DNA of 64,000 nucleotides from Piromyces finnis. Taxonomy: Eukaryota; Neocallimastigomycota; Neocallimastigomycetes; Neocallimastigales; Neocallimastigaceae. Within the stretch, counting starts at the first letter, position 1. Every line of letters begins with the position of its first letter. Location: assembly GCA_002104945.1 (NCBI GenBank), contig MCFH01000002.1:62001-126000 (forward strand), given 5' to 3'. The notes below the pieces were generated by a model. It ran no database searches. It was not told where the DNA came from and saw only the letters and a list, made by a program, of their open reading frames with translations. Position numbers and translations under genes: made by a program. Shown piece by piece: positions 34,920 through 48,484 of the stretch.

Positions 34920-37161
34920 ATGTTATCAGAAGTTGTTGTAGCTACTTCTTCCACAGATTCATTTATATACATATGGGATATACGTTCTGGCACTTTATTA
35001 ACCACTTTTAAAGGAAATAAAACAGATACACACGCATTATCTTTATTATCACCATTATATCAACCAGCGAGAAAAGCTTATATTTTTAGTGCTCAAAATG
35101 ATCGACCACAAATTAATGTTTGGTCTTTTAGAAAAGTAATTATAAATTCAATATAATTAATTTGAAATTCATGAATTTCAGAAATGAATCTTAAATTAAG
35201 AGATTATTATATACTTTTTTTTTGGATGATTTTTTTATATATATGAAATTCGCGTTTCTGTTTATTTAAAATTTATAATATATTAATAATAATATAATTA
35301 TGTAATGCTTTTTTTAAAATTATTTTATTTCATCTTTTTATAAAAATAAAAATATAAAGGATCAATTATTATATAAATTTACAGTACCAGAAAAATTAAG
35401 CTCAACAATTATTACTAATAATAACAATTACTTTATCGGTGGTTCTGAAAATGGAAGAATATTTGTCTGGGAGGTTTGAAAAATAATTTTAAATTAAATT
35501 TTAAAGTATAGATTTTTAAATTAATTGGAAAATATTAATTAATATAATTTTATATAAATTCAAAAAAAAAAAAAAAAAAAAAAAAAAAAGATTTCATCAG
35601 GAAAATTAATTAAAATAATTGATGCTCATTATAAAGCTATTAATGTTATGAAGGTTACTGATGATGATATTGCTTTAATTACAGGTTCAGAAGATAGTAT
35701 AGTAAAAGTTTGGTTATTAAATGAGTAAGTTTATAAAATAACATGAACTTTAAAAAAGAAATACATTTCACGATTCGTTTGTTATCTATTTTCCCAAAAT
35801 ATTATCAAAAGTATTAATACTTAAATATTTTTAATAGTTTAATTAACAATCAACCTATACGAAATGCAATTACACCATACTATACCTGGACAGAGCATAC
35901 CTTACCTATTACAGATTTAGTATGCGGTTTAGGCTTAATGAGTTATTCAAGAGTAGTTACTGTTTCTTTGGATCGTTCTTGCAAAGTAATCTATTTAATC
36001 TGTATTTATAATATTTATGTGTAATCATTTATATAAATATTGATATATTATCAAAATTATTATAAATATATTTTTAATAAATAAAAAGATTTGGGATTTA
36101 TCTGATGGCAAATGCTTAGCAACTATAGTAGTACCAACAAATATAAGATCTGTAACAATGAATCCAACAGAAACAAGTATTTATATTGGTGGAGGCGATG
36201 GTTTAATTTATTGTGTTGATTTATATTCAAAAACAAAAAATAGTCAATATGGAACAAAAGTCGAATTAAATGTACATCCAGAAGGTGTTATTGATCTTTC
36301 AAATAATAACAAAGATTCTAAAGTATTTAAAGGTCATAGCCAAGCTATAAATAGTCTTGCATGTTCATTTGATGGAAGTTTATTAGTATCAGCTTCTGAT
36401 GATGAAAAAATAATTATATGGGATGCTGAAAGTCAACAACAATTAAAGTCTTTTGCTCAGTGTAAAGGTAATTTAGATTATTTATAATTATTTGTAATAA
36501 GCTTAATATTAAAATTTATGTATTTTTATTTTCTTTTCTCTTTTTCTTTTTTTATATATTCATTGATATTTTGATTTTAGGAAAAATCACAAATGTTCAA
36601 GTTATCTTACGACCAATTGATTTACTTGATACACAAAGTAAATATCCATTGCCTATAATAAAGCCACTTAAGAGATTTGTTGAAAATGAAATGGAAGGAA
36701 TGAACCAAGAAATCGAAACACCATATATTGGATATAGTAATGTAAGTAAACCAATAATTTAAAATATTATAAAAGATATATTATTTATAGAGCTAAATAA
36801 AATTTTTTACATTTCTTATTTTGTTATGTAGGAACTGGAGGAATTAGAAAATAAATATAAAACATCATGTAACTATTTAAATATCTTATTTTTATTTTAT
36901 TAGAGAAAAAAAATAATTTAAAACTTATTATTATTATTATTATCATTATTATTATTATTATATATAGATTCTAATAAGTTAGAAAATATGACTAAGCAAA
37001 ATGATAAATTATTTGGTACTAAAAAAGGATCTGAAGATGAAATTGAACGTTTACAAAATAGAATAACAGAATTAGAAAAACATTCTAGTCAATTACGTGT
37101 TATTAATGAATCATTATATAATTACTCAGTTAATAATTTTTTAAATTCCAACAATTCTTAA
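34920..37161 (+). CDS. IPI3: Ipi3/WDR18-like WD-repeat protein of the Rix1 complex
   Basis: Eight exons: 34920-35135, 35360-35473, 35591-35724, 35838-35985, 36089-36467, 36581-36741, 36832-36868 and 36968-37161. All GT-AG and in frame, giving 460 residues. WD-type repeats are visible: IYIWDIRSG, INVWSFRK, IFVWE, ITGSEDSIVKVWLL, VSLDRSCKIWDLSDGKC and SASDDEKIIIWDAES, consistent with one beta-propeller. The C-terminal 70 residues are a charged coiled coil (ELEELENKY, then IERLQNRITELEKH), typical of Ipi3/WDR18. In yeast, Ipi3 works with Rix1 and Ipi1 on pre-60S particles in ITS2 processing and Rea1 recruitment, in the nucleoplasm. The family assignment rests on repeat layout, N-terminus (EVVVATSSTDSFIYIWD) and coiled-coil tail; another WD40 scaffold is less likely. 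Intron 2 carries an A-run of about 29. Confidence 0.82.
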
Positions 37162-37560
37162 GGCAGCAAAATATACATTTTTTAATATCATCTTTATTAT
37201 TAATTTATCATAGATAACTTTATATAAAATTTAATATAGAATTATTTAAAGTTCCCATAAAAATTATAAATAGTAAAAATAAAATTAAAAAAAAAAAAAA
37301 AATACAAATTGAAATGATATATAGTAATTTTATTAGGTTTTAATATTTTATTTATTTATTTATTTATTTTTGGATTTTTAATTCTTTGTTTTTAATTTGT
37401 TTTTATATTTATATTTTTGTTTGTGTTTGTATTTGTATTATCTGTATTTTTATTATAATAATTATTTAATTATATTTTGAGAAAGGCTATCAAATTATAA
37501 TTTGACTATATATTTCTTAGAATATATATTAAATGATTAATTATTTTCTATTATTTTCTA

Positions 37561-37591
<31 letters not shown>

Positions 37592-37892
37592 ATTATATTA
37601 TTTTAATATAATTATTTCATTACTATTTTGCCTTTTTTTTTTTTTTCTATTATTATTATTACTATTACTATTTTATAGCCATATTTAATTATAATTATAA
37701 TTATTAATTATTTTATTAAAATTTATAGCTCAAATTAAATACATTTAATATTAATATAGAAATTTAGTAGAGTAAAAAAAAATAATATAAAATAATATTA
37801 TATAATGAAGATTTTTGTAATTAATGATTATATCTATAAAAAACCTTTTTTTTTCTTTTTCTTTTTTTTTTTTTGAATTAAAGATAAATAAT

Positions 37893-37927
<35 letters not shown>

Positions 37928-38105
37928 AAAAAAAGAAAAGATATAAGATATTGAATGTATTTGTTTAAAAAAATGAAGATAATTATTTAACAAGTATGCT
38001 TTTCTTCTCTTTTAAAAATATAAAATAGGTACTATAATGCAATGAAATTACTTCTATGATTATTATGCTTACAAATAGAACATTTATAATTTTTTAGAGA
38101 TTTAT
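37162..38105. other. Convergent 3' intergenic region
   Basis: Between the 3' ends of the Ipi3 gene (+) and the membrane-protein gene (-). Contains poly(T) (37561-37586) and poly(A) (about 37897-37925) runs. The 80-codon minus-strand ORF at 37751-37993 is low-complexity and rejected. Confidence 0.6.
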
Positions 38106-40408
38106 TTAAAATTTAGAAAAGCCATAAGTCTCGTAACCGTCATCATCATCGCTCATTTCTTCAAATAATTCTTCTTCTTCAGCATTACTTTTATTGTTAT
38201 AGCTTGAGGTACCTACATTAGCATTATTACCATTAATATTAGACTCATCATCATATTCGAGTTCTTTTTCAATTTCAACGATACCCTTTTCTAAATCATC
38301 TAATTCTAAATTATCTTCATGATAAGCATATTGATGTTTGGCTTTAGAGCTAGCAGAATGTCTGAAATAAAAAACTGAAGCAATAATACCAATACCACCA
38401 ATGATAATAATCTTTCCTCCAGTATTAGATTCAGCTTGTTCGGCATCTTCAGTATTATTATCATTATTATTGTCATTATTATCATTATTATTAACATTAT
38501 CTTCATTGTTATTATTGTCATTATCATCTACTGGATAATCAACTGGTTCATCGTTATTATCATCATTAACATCATTATCTGTACTTTCTTTAGGTGGAAG
38601 AGTATCATCACTATTAGAGGAGTTTTGAGATGGTATTTCATCAATGTTGTTGTCATCGTCGTAAACTTCACCATTACCATAATCATTATTATTATCATTA
38701 TCTTCTATTTCATTGTTATTATCATTATCATCTGCATTATCATTACCATAATTATCATCAATATTGTCATCATCTGTATTACCGTTAGTTTTATCTTCGT
38801 CAATGTTGTTGTCATTGTCTATACTATCACCATTGGTGTTACCAATTGTTTTATCAGAGTTGTTATTATCATCTTTATTATCACTTTCATGGTTTTTATC
38901 GTTATCCTCATTAAGAATTTCATCTGCTGGATTATCTTCTTTAGTATTATCAGCATCATCATCCTTTCCATCATTATCATTATCAATATCATCACCTTTT
39001 TCATCATCATTTCCATCTTTGTTATCATCGTCATTATTAACGTTATCATCATTTCCATCTTTGTTGTCATCATCATTATTAACGTCATCATCATTTCCAT
39101 CTTTGTTATCATCATCATTATTAACGTCATCCTCATTTCCATCTTTGTTATCATCATCATCATTAACGTCATCACCATTTACATCATCCTTATTAGTATC
39201 ATTATCAGCATTTTCTTCGTTATCTTCTTTTGGTTTTTCATCGTCATCGTCATCATCATCATTATCAGGTTCTCCCTTTATGGTACCTGTAAACTTTAAG
39301 AATTCACCACGTTTTAAATATAATAATTTAATTTGAGCAAATGATTTATCTGATGGAGTTTCATCGTCATCATCATTAATCATTTGTCTCTTCAATAAAT
39401 CAGAAGAAATACTTTCATAACTATAATTATATTCAATTTGAACTAAATACGATTTGTTTGGTTTTAACTTTAATTTATAACCAATTGTTTTATCAGACTC
39501 AATTGATGCCTTGGTAAGATCTAATTTTGGTGCCCCATTAACTAAAATACGAAGTCCATTGTTTTCTTTTTCATTTGAATAAGCAAAATTTACTAAAAGG
39601 AATGATTTCTTTTCTAAATTCTAATGATATTATATATGTAATTAATTATTAATAAATTATGCTACACTATATAAGAATTTATGTGTAAATCTATTATAAA
39701 ATATAATTATGTTATATAAAATATAATTGTATTTACTTCAAAAGTTTGAATTTCCATTTCTATTAGTGAAGTAAATGGTTTCTTGGATTCAGATTGTTCT
39801 GGGAAAATATCAATAGTATTCTTATTTAATATCCATTTAGCACAATCAGTACATTCTGAACCATCTTTATTTAAAGACTTAACATTAAAAATATTGTAAT
39901 CATCAGATGTCTCTGGGAAGAAATCAATCATTTTTATATTTTTATTTTCTTCATCTTCTTCATCTATTTAATATATAATATATATTATAAATTAAAAATT
40001 TATTTATTCAAATAAATAATTATTAATTAATTGTTTGATATCATACCACATTCTTCAAAATCAGTATTTGGTATATCATTAAAAATGTCACATTGTTTTT
40101 TTAAAGTTTTTTTGTCAGTAAGAAATCTAATTTTTCTTAATTGATTGACACCAGTGTTTTTATTATATCTACAAAATGTTGTTAATTCATCAACAAATTC
40201 GGTACAATCTTTTTTTTTTATTAATAAGAATATTTATTAGTAAGTTATTCATTTTCCTCGATAATAATATAAAAATATGTTTATTTATATTTGGAATTTA
40301 TTAATATTCATACATTTATAATATATTTTTATCATTACCTTCTGCCTTAGTTACAATGGCTAAACCGTTTAAAAGTAATAATAATTTATTTATTGTATTA
40401 AACTTCAT
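38106..40408 (-). CDS. Type I membrane protein with acidic Asp/Asn repeat stalk
   Basis: Four exons on the minus strand: 40339-40408, 40047-40208, 39737-39963 and 38106-39620, GT-AG and in frame, 657 residues. Layout: signal peptide 1-22 (cleavage likely after T-K-A); ectodomain about 23-265 with cysteines in an N-terminal part (DCTEF, TFCRY, KQCD, EEC, ECTDC) and a beta-rich part with NNGLRILVNGAPKLD and YLVQIEYNYSY, loosely like PA14-type lectin folds; an acidic stalk about 270-545 made mostly of Asp, Asn, Glu and Lys, including four tandem 14-residue units (core DDDNKDGND, nt 39005-39172); one transmembrane segment about 552-570 (IIIIGGIGIIASVFYF); and a cytoplasmic tail of about 85 acidic residues. 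Looks like a cell-surface receptor or wall sensor on a long charged stalk. I do not recognise the family; the PA14 comparison is inference. Confidence 0.72.
39005..39172 (-). repeat. 42-bp coding minisatellite
   Basis: Four tandem units of 42 bp, encoding a 14-residue Asp/Asn/Lys/Gly unit in the acidic stalk of the membrane protein. Units differ by single substitutions (for example D to E and D to N). The repeat is in frame, so copy number can change without breaking the protein. Confidence 0.85.
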
Positions 40409-42661
40409 CTTATTTCTTTTATTTTTTTTATTTCTATTGTTTATTTAATAATTTAATAAAAATTAAATGTTTCCAAACAATTAATTTTAAAAACGTTCCC
40501 TAAACTTCAATATATATAATTAAATAAATTTAAATAGTTTTTTTTTAAAAAATATATATTATATTTACCGGGAAAAAAAAAAAAAAGATAAATAAATTTA
40601 AGAATATATTATTGTTGTTTCTATTTTTAATTTTCTTTTTTTTTTTTTTTTTTTTTTAAAATAAATTATTTAAATTTATATTTATTTTTATATTTTTTTA
40701 TTCAAATATTAATTATTTCTTCTTCATTGAATACTATGAATATAAAGGGGAGGAAATAATAAATAAAAAATTCTATTATTTTTAAAAGAAAAAAAAAAAA
40801 AGTTTTGTTTTTTAATTTTATTTATATATTTTAAATGGTATAATAAAAAAAAATTATTTTTTTAATGGATTTCCTATTAAAATATTGTATTTTCTTTTAC
40901 ATTTAAATTTATTGTTAATTAGAAATTATATACATACACGTACATAAATATAATCATAATAATATATTTGTAATATATTTCATTTTGCTAAATTACATCT
41001 AATGTGGCTATTAATATGTATTTTATAATTAGTTAATTAGATATTTTGTCTCTGGGTTTTATTAAAAAAATTTATTTTATAAATATTTTGTAAAGATTTT
41101 TAATAATCAAGCCACTATAATATAAAATGAAATATTAAATTAATATTAGATTACCATATTTTATTTAAAAATAAATGAATAAAAAGAAAATATCATTAAT
41201 AATAATATGATGTTATAGTAGAAAAAAAATAATTAGAAATAATAATTACATTGAAATAATAGATGAATTTTTATATTTTTATACAAATAATAAACTTTAA
41301 TATATAATAATTTAGTCTATATCTTCACTTTATAAAATATGACATTAAAATTTCATATGATTAATCACATGAATAACTTATGATCGAATTTTTTTTTCTT
41401 TAAATAAAAAGTTAAATTTTTAAAGTTTTTTTTTAAAAAAAATATTTAAAATTATACTAATATATATTTTTAAAATTCTAAATACTGATAAAAGTTTATT
41501 TCAGCATCAATTATATTTTTTATTTTCTATATGTTTTTTTATTATAAAAAAAAATATTTTAATATTTAATAAAATAAATATTTTAAAAAATAAAATTAAT
41601 TTTTAAAATACTAATATATATATATTCTTCTTTTATAGAAAAATATTATTATTTTGAAAATTTGATATTTTATCTTAAAATATATTAATACCTTATAATT
41701 CAATACTTTATTGTTATTGGTACTTGAAAGTAATAATAAATTTATATATAACCATTTATTTATTTGTTTGTTTATTTATTATATAATCATACTTATAATT
41801 ATGATATTTAGAGATTTAGACAAGCTTAATGAAGAATATTAAATAATATATATGATCTATATATTTTAATAGATGGATAAACACTATATTTTTTTTTCAT
41901 TTTAATAATAATAATAATAATAATAATAATTCTTTATTTATCTTTTTTTTTTTTTAATATTTATCCATTTTATATATAATTTTAAATCAAAGTTATAGAA
42001 CTTTAAATAATTCATTTATATATATTTATATATTTGATGTATAAATTTAATTAAAATAATATATTGCAAAATTAATACCTATTATCAAACACAAATCTTT
42101 TTTTATTTTTAATTTTTTAAAAAAAATATAAAATATATTAAAGCATAAAAATTTGAAAAAAAAAAAAAGTAAATTTACAGATAATAATTTCTAAAATTAT
42201 TTTTTAATTTATTATTGAAGAAATACCACTGTTTTCTAATTCATTCATAATAATTTTGTTATTAAATTATCTTTTTTTTTTTTTTTTATAATTTATTTAG
42301 AATTTATTAAAATTTCATTTATAATAAAATTTAAAGATTAATAATTTATTAAAATTTCGTTTTACAATTAAAAATAAGCCTGTTGAAACCTATTTAATTT
42401 TAAGAAACCTTTTAAACAGTAGAAAATATTTAATTAATTTCTTATCTAATATAATTGAAGATTATAATTTTTTAAAATCATTATTTATCATTATTTTAAT
42501 TTTATTTATTTATTTTTGATTAGTACAATTGAATTTGAAATCAAAACAAAAAATATATAAATCATTTAAATAATGATGTAAAAATTAAAAAAATAGAATA
42601 ATTTTAATATTCATTTAAAGAATAATAAATAAAAATTAAAACAATTTATTTAATAATAATC
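40409..42661. other. Divergent intergenic region, no gene seen
   Basis: 2.25 kb between the starts of the membrane-protein gene (-) and the ankyrin gene (+). A+T-rich with homopolymer runs (T run near 40640-40657) and a short AAT array near 41903-41930. No ORF with balanced composition. Confidence 0.55.
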
Positions 42662-45600
42662 ATGACTACTTCTAATAATGATAATGAAAGTTTAAAAACT
42701 TTACTAGTTACATATACAATTACAAATGATTTAGATAATTTAATTTTATTGATAAATGATAAAAAAAATATTATTGATTTAAATGAATTAATAACTTGGG
42801 ATTCAGAAAATGAATGCATAATTGAAAACTTTGAAGTAAGGGAAAAGTATAATATTGAATCTCCAATATATTATACAACCTTATTAAATTTAGCATCAAT
42901 TAAAGGACATGTAGAAATTGTTGAATTTCTTTTAGAACATGGTGCATTACCAACAATAAAAGATGGTCGTGGAAGGTATAAATAACAAATTACTTATAAG
43001 CTACCATAAAATATAGAAATTAAAATAAAACTATTAAAATTAAAATCTATTTTATTTTATAATATAATAAGAACACCGTTTATATGTTGTATATATGGTT
43101 CTTTAGATACTTTATTGGTTACACCTGAAAATTACTCAAAAATTGTTCAAATTACTGATAATCATTTAAAAATTGCAAAGATTTATTTAAAATGGTTAAG
43201 AAATAATGATATAGATAATTTTGATATTGTTGTAAATTTACCTCAAAATAATACAGGTTTAAGAGGAATCACACCATTATGTCTTGCATCATACTTAGGA
43301 AAAACAAAATTAGTTAAACTTTTAATTGAAGAAGGTGCAGATGTTAATGGACAAGATAAAAATGGTGCAACGGCATTAATGTATGCAGGTAAATATCTAA
43401 AGTAATTAGGATTATTATTTTTAACTTGGCAATTTAATATTTATCTTAATTTTAAATTCAAAAATTTTCTTAAATATATAATAATCTATATATTATTTTA
43501 TATATGGATACATAAATTTATTTATTTAAAAATTAAAGCACGAGATGGACATACTTCAGTTGTTCAAATACTTATGCAGTATAATGCTTCTCCAGAAATA
43601 TTAGATGATAGTGGATGGTCAGCAATTCAGTATGGACAAAACTATGCAGAAGTTGTAAAAATAATTGAAAACTATTCATTAGCAGAAAAAGGAATATGCG
43701 TAAGTTAGATAATAATAAAAAGGAAAAAAAAATATGATGATACTCATTATATATTTTTAATATGTTCACTTTAATTGATAATATATTTTATTATTTGTTT
43801 TAACATTTAAAAAAAAAATAAAGAGCATTTTTCCACAAAGTCTTTTATATGATATCTCATCGAGATATCCAAACTTTTTTATCAATTTATCATCATTCTT
43901 AAAAAAGCATCATATGAAAACTTTCCCAAACATAGAATTTAAAGATCCTATATCAATTATTAAAAATACAAGTAAATCACTCTCTGAAGGAATGAGTATA
44001 CATCATTATTCTATATTACGTGCAATTAAATATAAAGATTTAACATTATTAAAAAATTTTCTCGAAGGAACCTCAATAAGACAAATTAATTATATTGACC
44101 CCAATAATGGTCTTAATTTATTACAATATATATGTAATACTAAGCCACTTTATAAAGAATCATGCTTAGAAATAATAAAATTATTGGTAAGATCATAATA
44201 AGTTTATAGAAAATAATAATTTTATATTACATCTTTGTATTAATAAATTATTTTGATTATTTTAATGTTATATATATATAATTTTGTATTTATAATTATT
44301 GTTTTTCATAATAAATTGACAATATATATATATATATTATAGATCAAAAAAGGTGTAGATGTAAATGCAAAAAATTCTAGAAGTGGTAGAACATCATTAC
44401 ATTATTTATGCAAAGATATTTTTGGTAATTCGGAAAAATCTATAAAAAACACATTAAATGATACTCAAAAAAATAAAATCATTCAGAATATTTCTCAAGC
44501 AATAAAACTTTTGATACAAAATGGTATAGATATTAATTGTAGAGATTGGAATGGTAATACAGCTCTTCATTATGCGGTATATATAAATGAAATAAGTATT
44601 ATAAAAGTTTTGGTAGAAGATGGTAATTCATTAATAAATATTAAAAATAAGAATTCTGAAACTCCAATTGATATTTGTAAAGATGATAAAATAAAAGAAT
44701 ACTTGTTAAGTCATCAAACCACAAATAAAAAAGAAAAAATTAATAGATATTGTATAGATATGAAAGAAAATAATGAAGATGAGGATGACTTTGAAGAGGT
44801 TGTAAATATAATGTATGATATTTTAGATGAAAGATTAAAAGGTAGTATAAATACTTTAAAAAATCTTGATGATTTATATGAGATAATAGACTCTGATAAA
44901 AATATTCATGTATTAAATAATAATCTTATTGAAGAAAGCAATGTTTTAATTGATGAAAATTTTGCTTTAATGTCCGAAAATGATAATATAATTGATAAAT
45001 ATGAAAAAGAAATTGATTCTTTAAATCAGAAAATTTACCAACAAGAACAAGAAAATTTTGATTTAAATAGTAAATTATATTCTCAGAGCAAAGAAATGGA
45101 TGAATTGAAGTTTAAGTATTTAAGTTTATATCAACTTTATAGTCAACAGATGTTAAATTTTAATAAAATGTATAATTTGTGTAATATACAAAATGAATCT
45201 ATATCAAGATCACCTTCATTGAAAAATATACAAAGTATTCATAGAAATAGTACAATTTCATTTGATGATAATATTAGTGAATTTAGTATTAATATGAGTA
45301 AACATGATCAATTCAACTTTAATTCTAATATAACGAATGATAAACACTTTTCTGTGTCTTCACCAATGTCTATAGCATCAAAAATAGAACCATCACATAT
45401 TGAAATGAAAAGTGAGGTTATTGAAGCCAATATAGAAGAAATTGATAATGATATAAATGAATTAAATAATATGCTCAGTGATCTTGAAGAAAGACAAATA
45501 GATATTCAACAACATTTAGATTTAGAAGAAGAGGAAGAAGATGTTTATACTAATGAATTAAAACGACTTCAAGAAGAAGAACTAGCTCTTATAAATGAAC

Positions 45601-48320
45601 TGAATTCCTTAAAACTTGAACGTAAAAATCTTATGAATAAACTTTCAGTATTATCTGAAAATGACTATAACAACAAGTCTGATTCAATTTCTAAAAGTGA
45701 AGATGCCTCTGCTTTAAATGAAAAATTAAATAATGAAAATGATGGTGACATAAGATCTCATAAAGAAATAATAATTACACCGAAAAAGAAGCTTAAACAA
45801 AAACCATCACAACTATTATTTGATTTATTAAAAACATTTAATAATGAAGATATACTAAATGGTAAAGTAACTATACCATCATTATCTGAATTAGAATCAA
45901 TAACAAGTACCAAAAATATATCCAAATTAGATGAAGTCGAAGATGAAGATAGTGATAACTATGATCCAGACTTATCATATATTGGAAGAGAAAAAAAAGA
46001 AATTGAAGCGGCAATACTACTAAATGACATTAATTTAGAAGATAATCCTGATTTAAGAATTGTTACTAAAGAGGATAATCAAAATGACATTAAATTAGAT
46101 AACTATAAAATAGTAAATACCAAAAAACTAGAGGATATGTTTTCTACTATTCGTACTCATGTTAATACTATCATAAAAGCATATAAACAAGTTGTAGAAA
46201 GCAAAAAACAATTAGAAGATCAATTAAATAAAAGTTTAGCAAAAGAAAATAATGATGAAACATTAGAAATTGAAAACCTTAATAAACAAATACACCATAT
46301 GGACGAAGAAATCAACAGAATATCAAAAATAATAGATCAATTAAATCAAGAAAAGGATGAAGTAAATAACGAGAGATTTATTGAATTTAGAGATTTAAAT
46401 AGTATTACAGAAATTCTTTTTGGTTTAGAATATATTATTTTTGATAACAAGAAAAATTCATTAAATAAACTTCGTAGTCAAAAGAACATTGAACTTTGTA
46501 CAGGTATATATAACATTTCTATAAATTCGATACTTTATTCTATACAACATATGTTGCAAGAATTGCAAATTGATATTCCAAATATACCAGAAACAGTAAA
46601 TTCATTACAAAACCTTAAATTGATGATTATTAAACAACATCAATCAGAATACAAAGAAGATCAATTAATAAGTTCCTCAGATGATAATGTGTTAAATGAA
46701 CAAGCTAATTCAAATTATCATGAAAAAATACAGTCTCTTCTTTCTGCTATTTATTCATCTTTAAAATTATTAAGTAATGCTTTTGAATCTATTTTTTATT
46801 TCACAAAGAATATAAGTACTTCCAATGCTAAGCTTCAAAAAGAATTAAAAGAATTAGAGGAATATTTTGAAAATGTCATTTTAATACCATCCGTTAAAAA
46901 TCATCTTCATGCAAATCAAATAAATTATGATTCAACCAAAATGAACACCAAATTCTTCAATAATAATACTAACAATAACAACAGTAATAGTAATATTTTA
47001 TTAAATAAAAATAATGCAGCAATAAATTCTGAGTTATACCAGAATATGAGAAACGAAGCTATTATTAAAAATTCCAACATATTTAACAATAATGTAGGTA
47101 TTAATCCAAATATGTCTGGTATGAACAACTCTTTCTCAGCTCTACCACCAAATAATACAAATCAAAATGGATACTCTAACACCGATATGTTAAATAATTC
47201 AATAGGAATAAAGCATTCACAAATTCATAATGGTAGTATTCATAGTAGTACCAGTTCTTCTAATCAATATGATGCATCTTCCAAAGAAAATATGATTCAA
47301 GAAATCATGAAGAATATTCAAATTATTCGTACTGAAATTTCACAGCTTGAACAACAAAATCCTCGTTCATCTTTGACTGAATCCTCAATACACAACAAAA
47401 AAATAATATATAAAGATCTTGTTGGTAAACTCTTTAATTTGATTCAATCTAATAAAATTAATGTGTCCTCTACTTCCTCTTCCTCCTCACATAATAATAA
47501 TTTGAAAAAAAATAAAAGTAAAAAAGAAATTGATGAAAGTAATAAAAGAAATAGTTTCAGTGGTAGTGATAAAGCTAATACCAGTTTTATATTACCACCA
47601 TCTCTTTTTGAAGGTAATAATCTCAATGAATCAAGTTTTTCTAGTAATAATGATCAATTCAATAGTCAACTTATTGGATCAAATATTCCAAGTAACTTTA
47701 ACCTCTCAGACTTCCCACCAACACAGCTACAACCAAATTTTGCTGAACAACAAATTCAAATTCAAAAATTACATCAAATTCAGCAACAACTACAACAGCA
47801 GCTTCAACAACAACAACAGCTTCAACAACAACTTCAACAACAACAGCAACAATATCAATTTCATCTTAATAAAATTCAACAGCAACAGCAACAACAAATT
47901 GACAAAAACACACAAAATATTTCAAGTCTTAATCTTCATAATAATATATGTCCTCCTCCAATAACATCCACTTCTACATCTACACAGACCGTTCAAAAAA
48001 TTACTATTAATCCTCCATCATCATCCACAAGAGAAATTAGTCTTGATTCATCGGAATTCAATACAAGAGAACATAACACTGATCTCTTATCAGAAGAATC
48101 AAAAATCGGATACGAAAATAATAAGGATGAGGGAAACATTGAACATAATGAACATAATACTAATTATGATCAAGAAAATGAAGAAATTGAGGAAAATAAT
48201 CTAATGAACGCTATTAATGATAATTCAAACATTTTAAAAAAGAAGTCCTCCTATAGTAGCATAACAGAATCGGGCATAGAAAATTCTAAAAAAATAAATG
48301 CGGACCAAACTTTTCAGTAA
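42662..48320 (+). CDS. Large ankyrin-repeat, coiled-coil and Gln-rich protein
   Basis: Five exons: 42662-42975, 43072-43388, 43539-43699, 43824-44186 and 44343-48320, GT-AG and in frame, 1710 residues. Ankyrin repeats are in two blocks: about residues 70-265 (LLNLASIKGHVEIVEFLLEHGA; TPLCLASYLGKTKLVKLLIE; ARDGHTSVVQILMQYNA) and about 385-510 (GVDVNAKN; GNTALHYAVYINEISIIKVL). From about 550 to 1000 there are long acidic and basic heptad stretches predicted to form coiled coils (for example around ELNNMLSDLEERQ and EDQLNKSLAKEN). The rest is Asn/Ser-rich and disordered, with a Gln-rich run at about 1523-1570 and an acidic end. A scaffold or adaptor role is likely by architecture, but I recognise no orthologue. 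Introns are confined to the ankyrin part. The start is the first ATG. Confidence 0.82.
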
Positions 48321-48453
48321 TTATTAAACCATTAAAAAAAAAAGCATATATAGTTTATTACCCTAAAAACATTTTCCTTAATGGTTTATTGTCTCCATCC
48401 CTGATAATAGAGTTTTGAAATTATTTTTCAATAAAAGACAAAATTCACTTTTT

Positions 48454-48484
<31 letters not shown>

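Noticed and set aside
38436-39336. Long + strand ORFs opposite the acidic membrane protein
   Set aside because: They are antisense shadows of the Asp/Asn-coding repeat; composition is extreme (Ile/Val or Ser/Leu), and the minus strand has the signal peptide, membrane segment and spliced exons.
47530-47964. 144-codon + strand ORF inside the ankyrin gene
   Set aside because: Overlaps the large ORF in another frame and reads the CAA/CAG repeat as Asn; a shadow.
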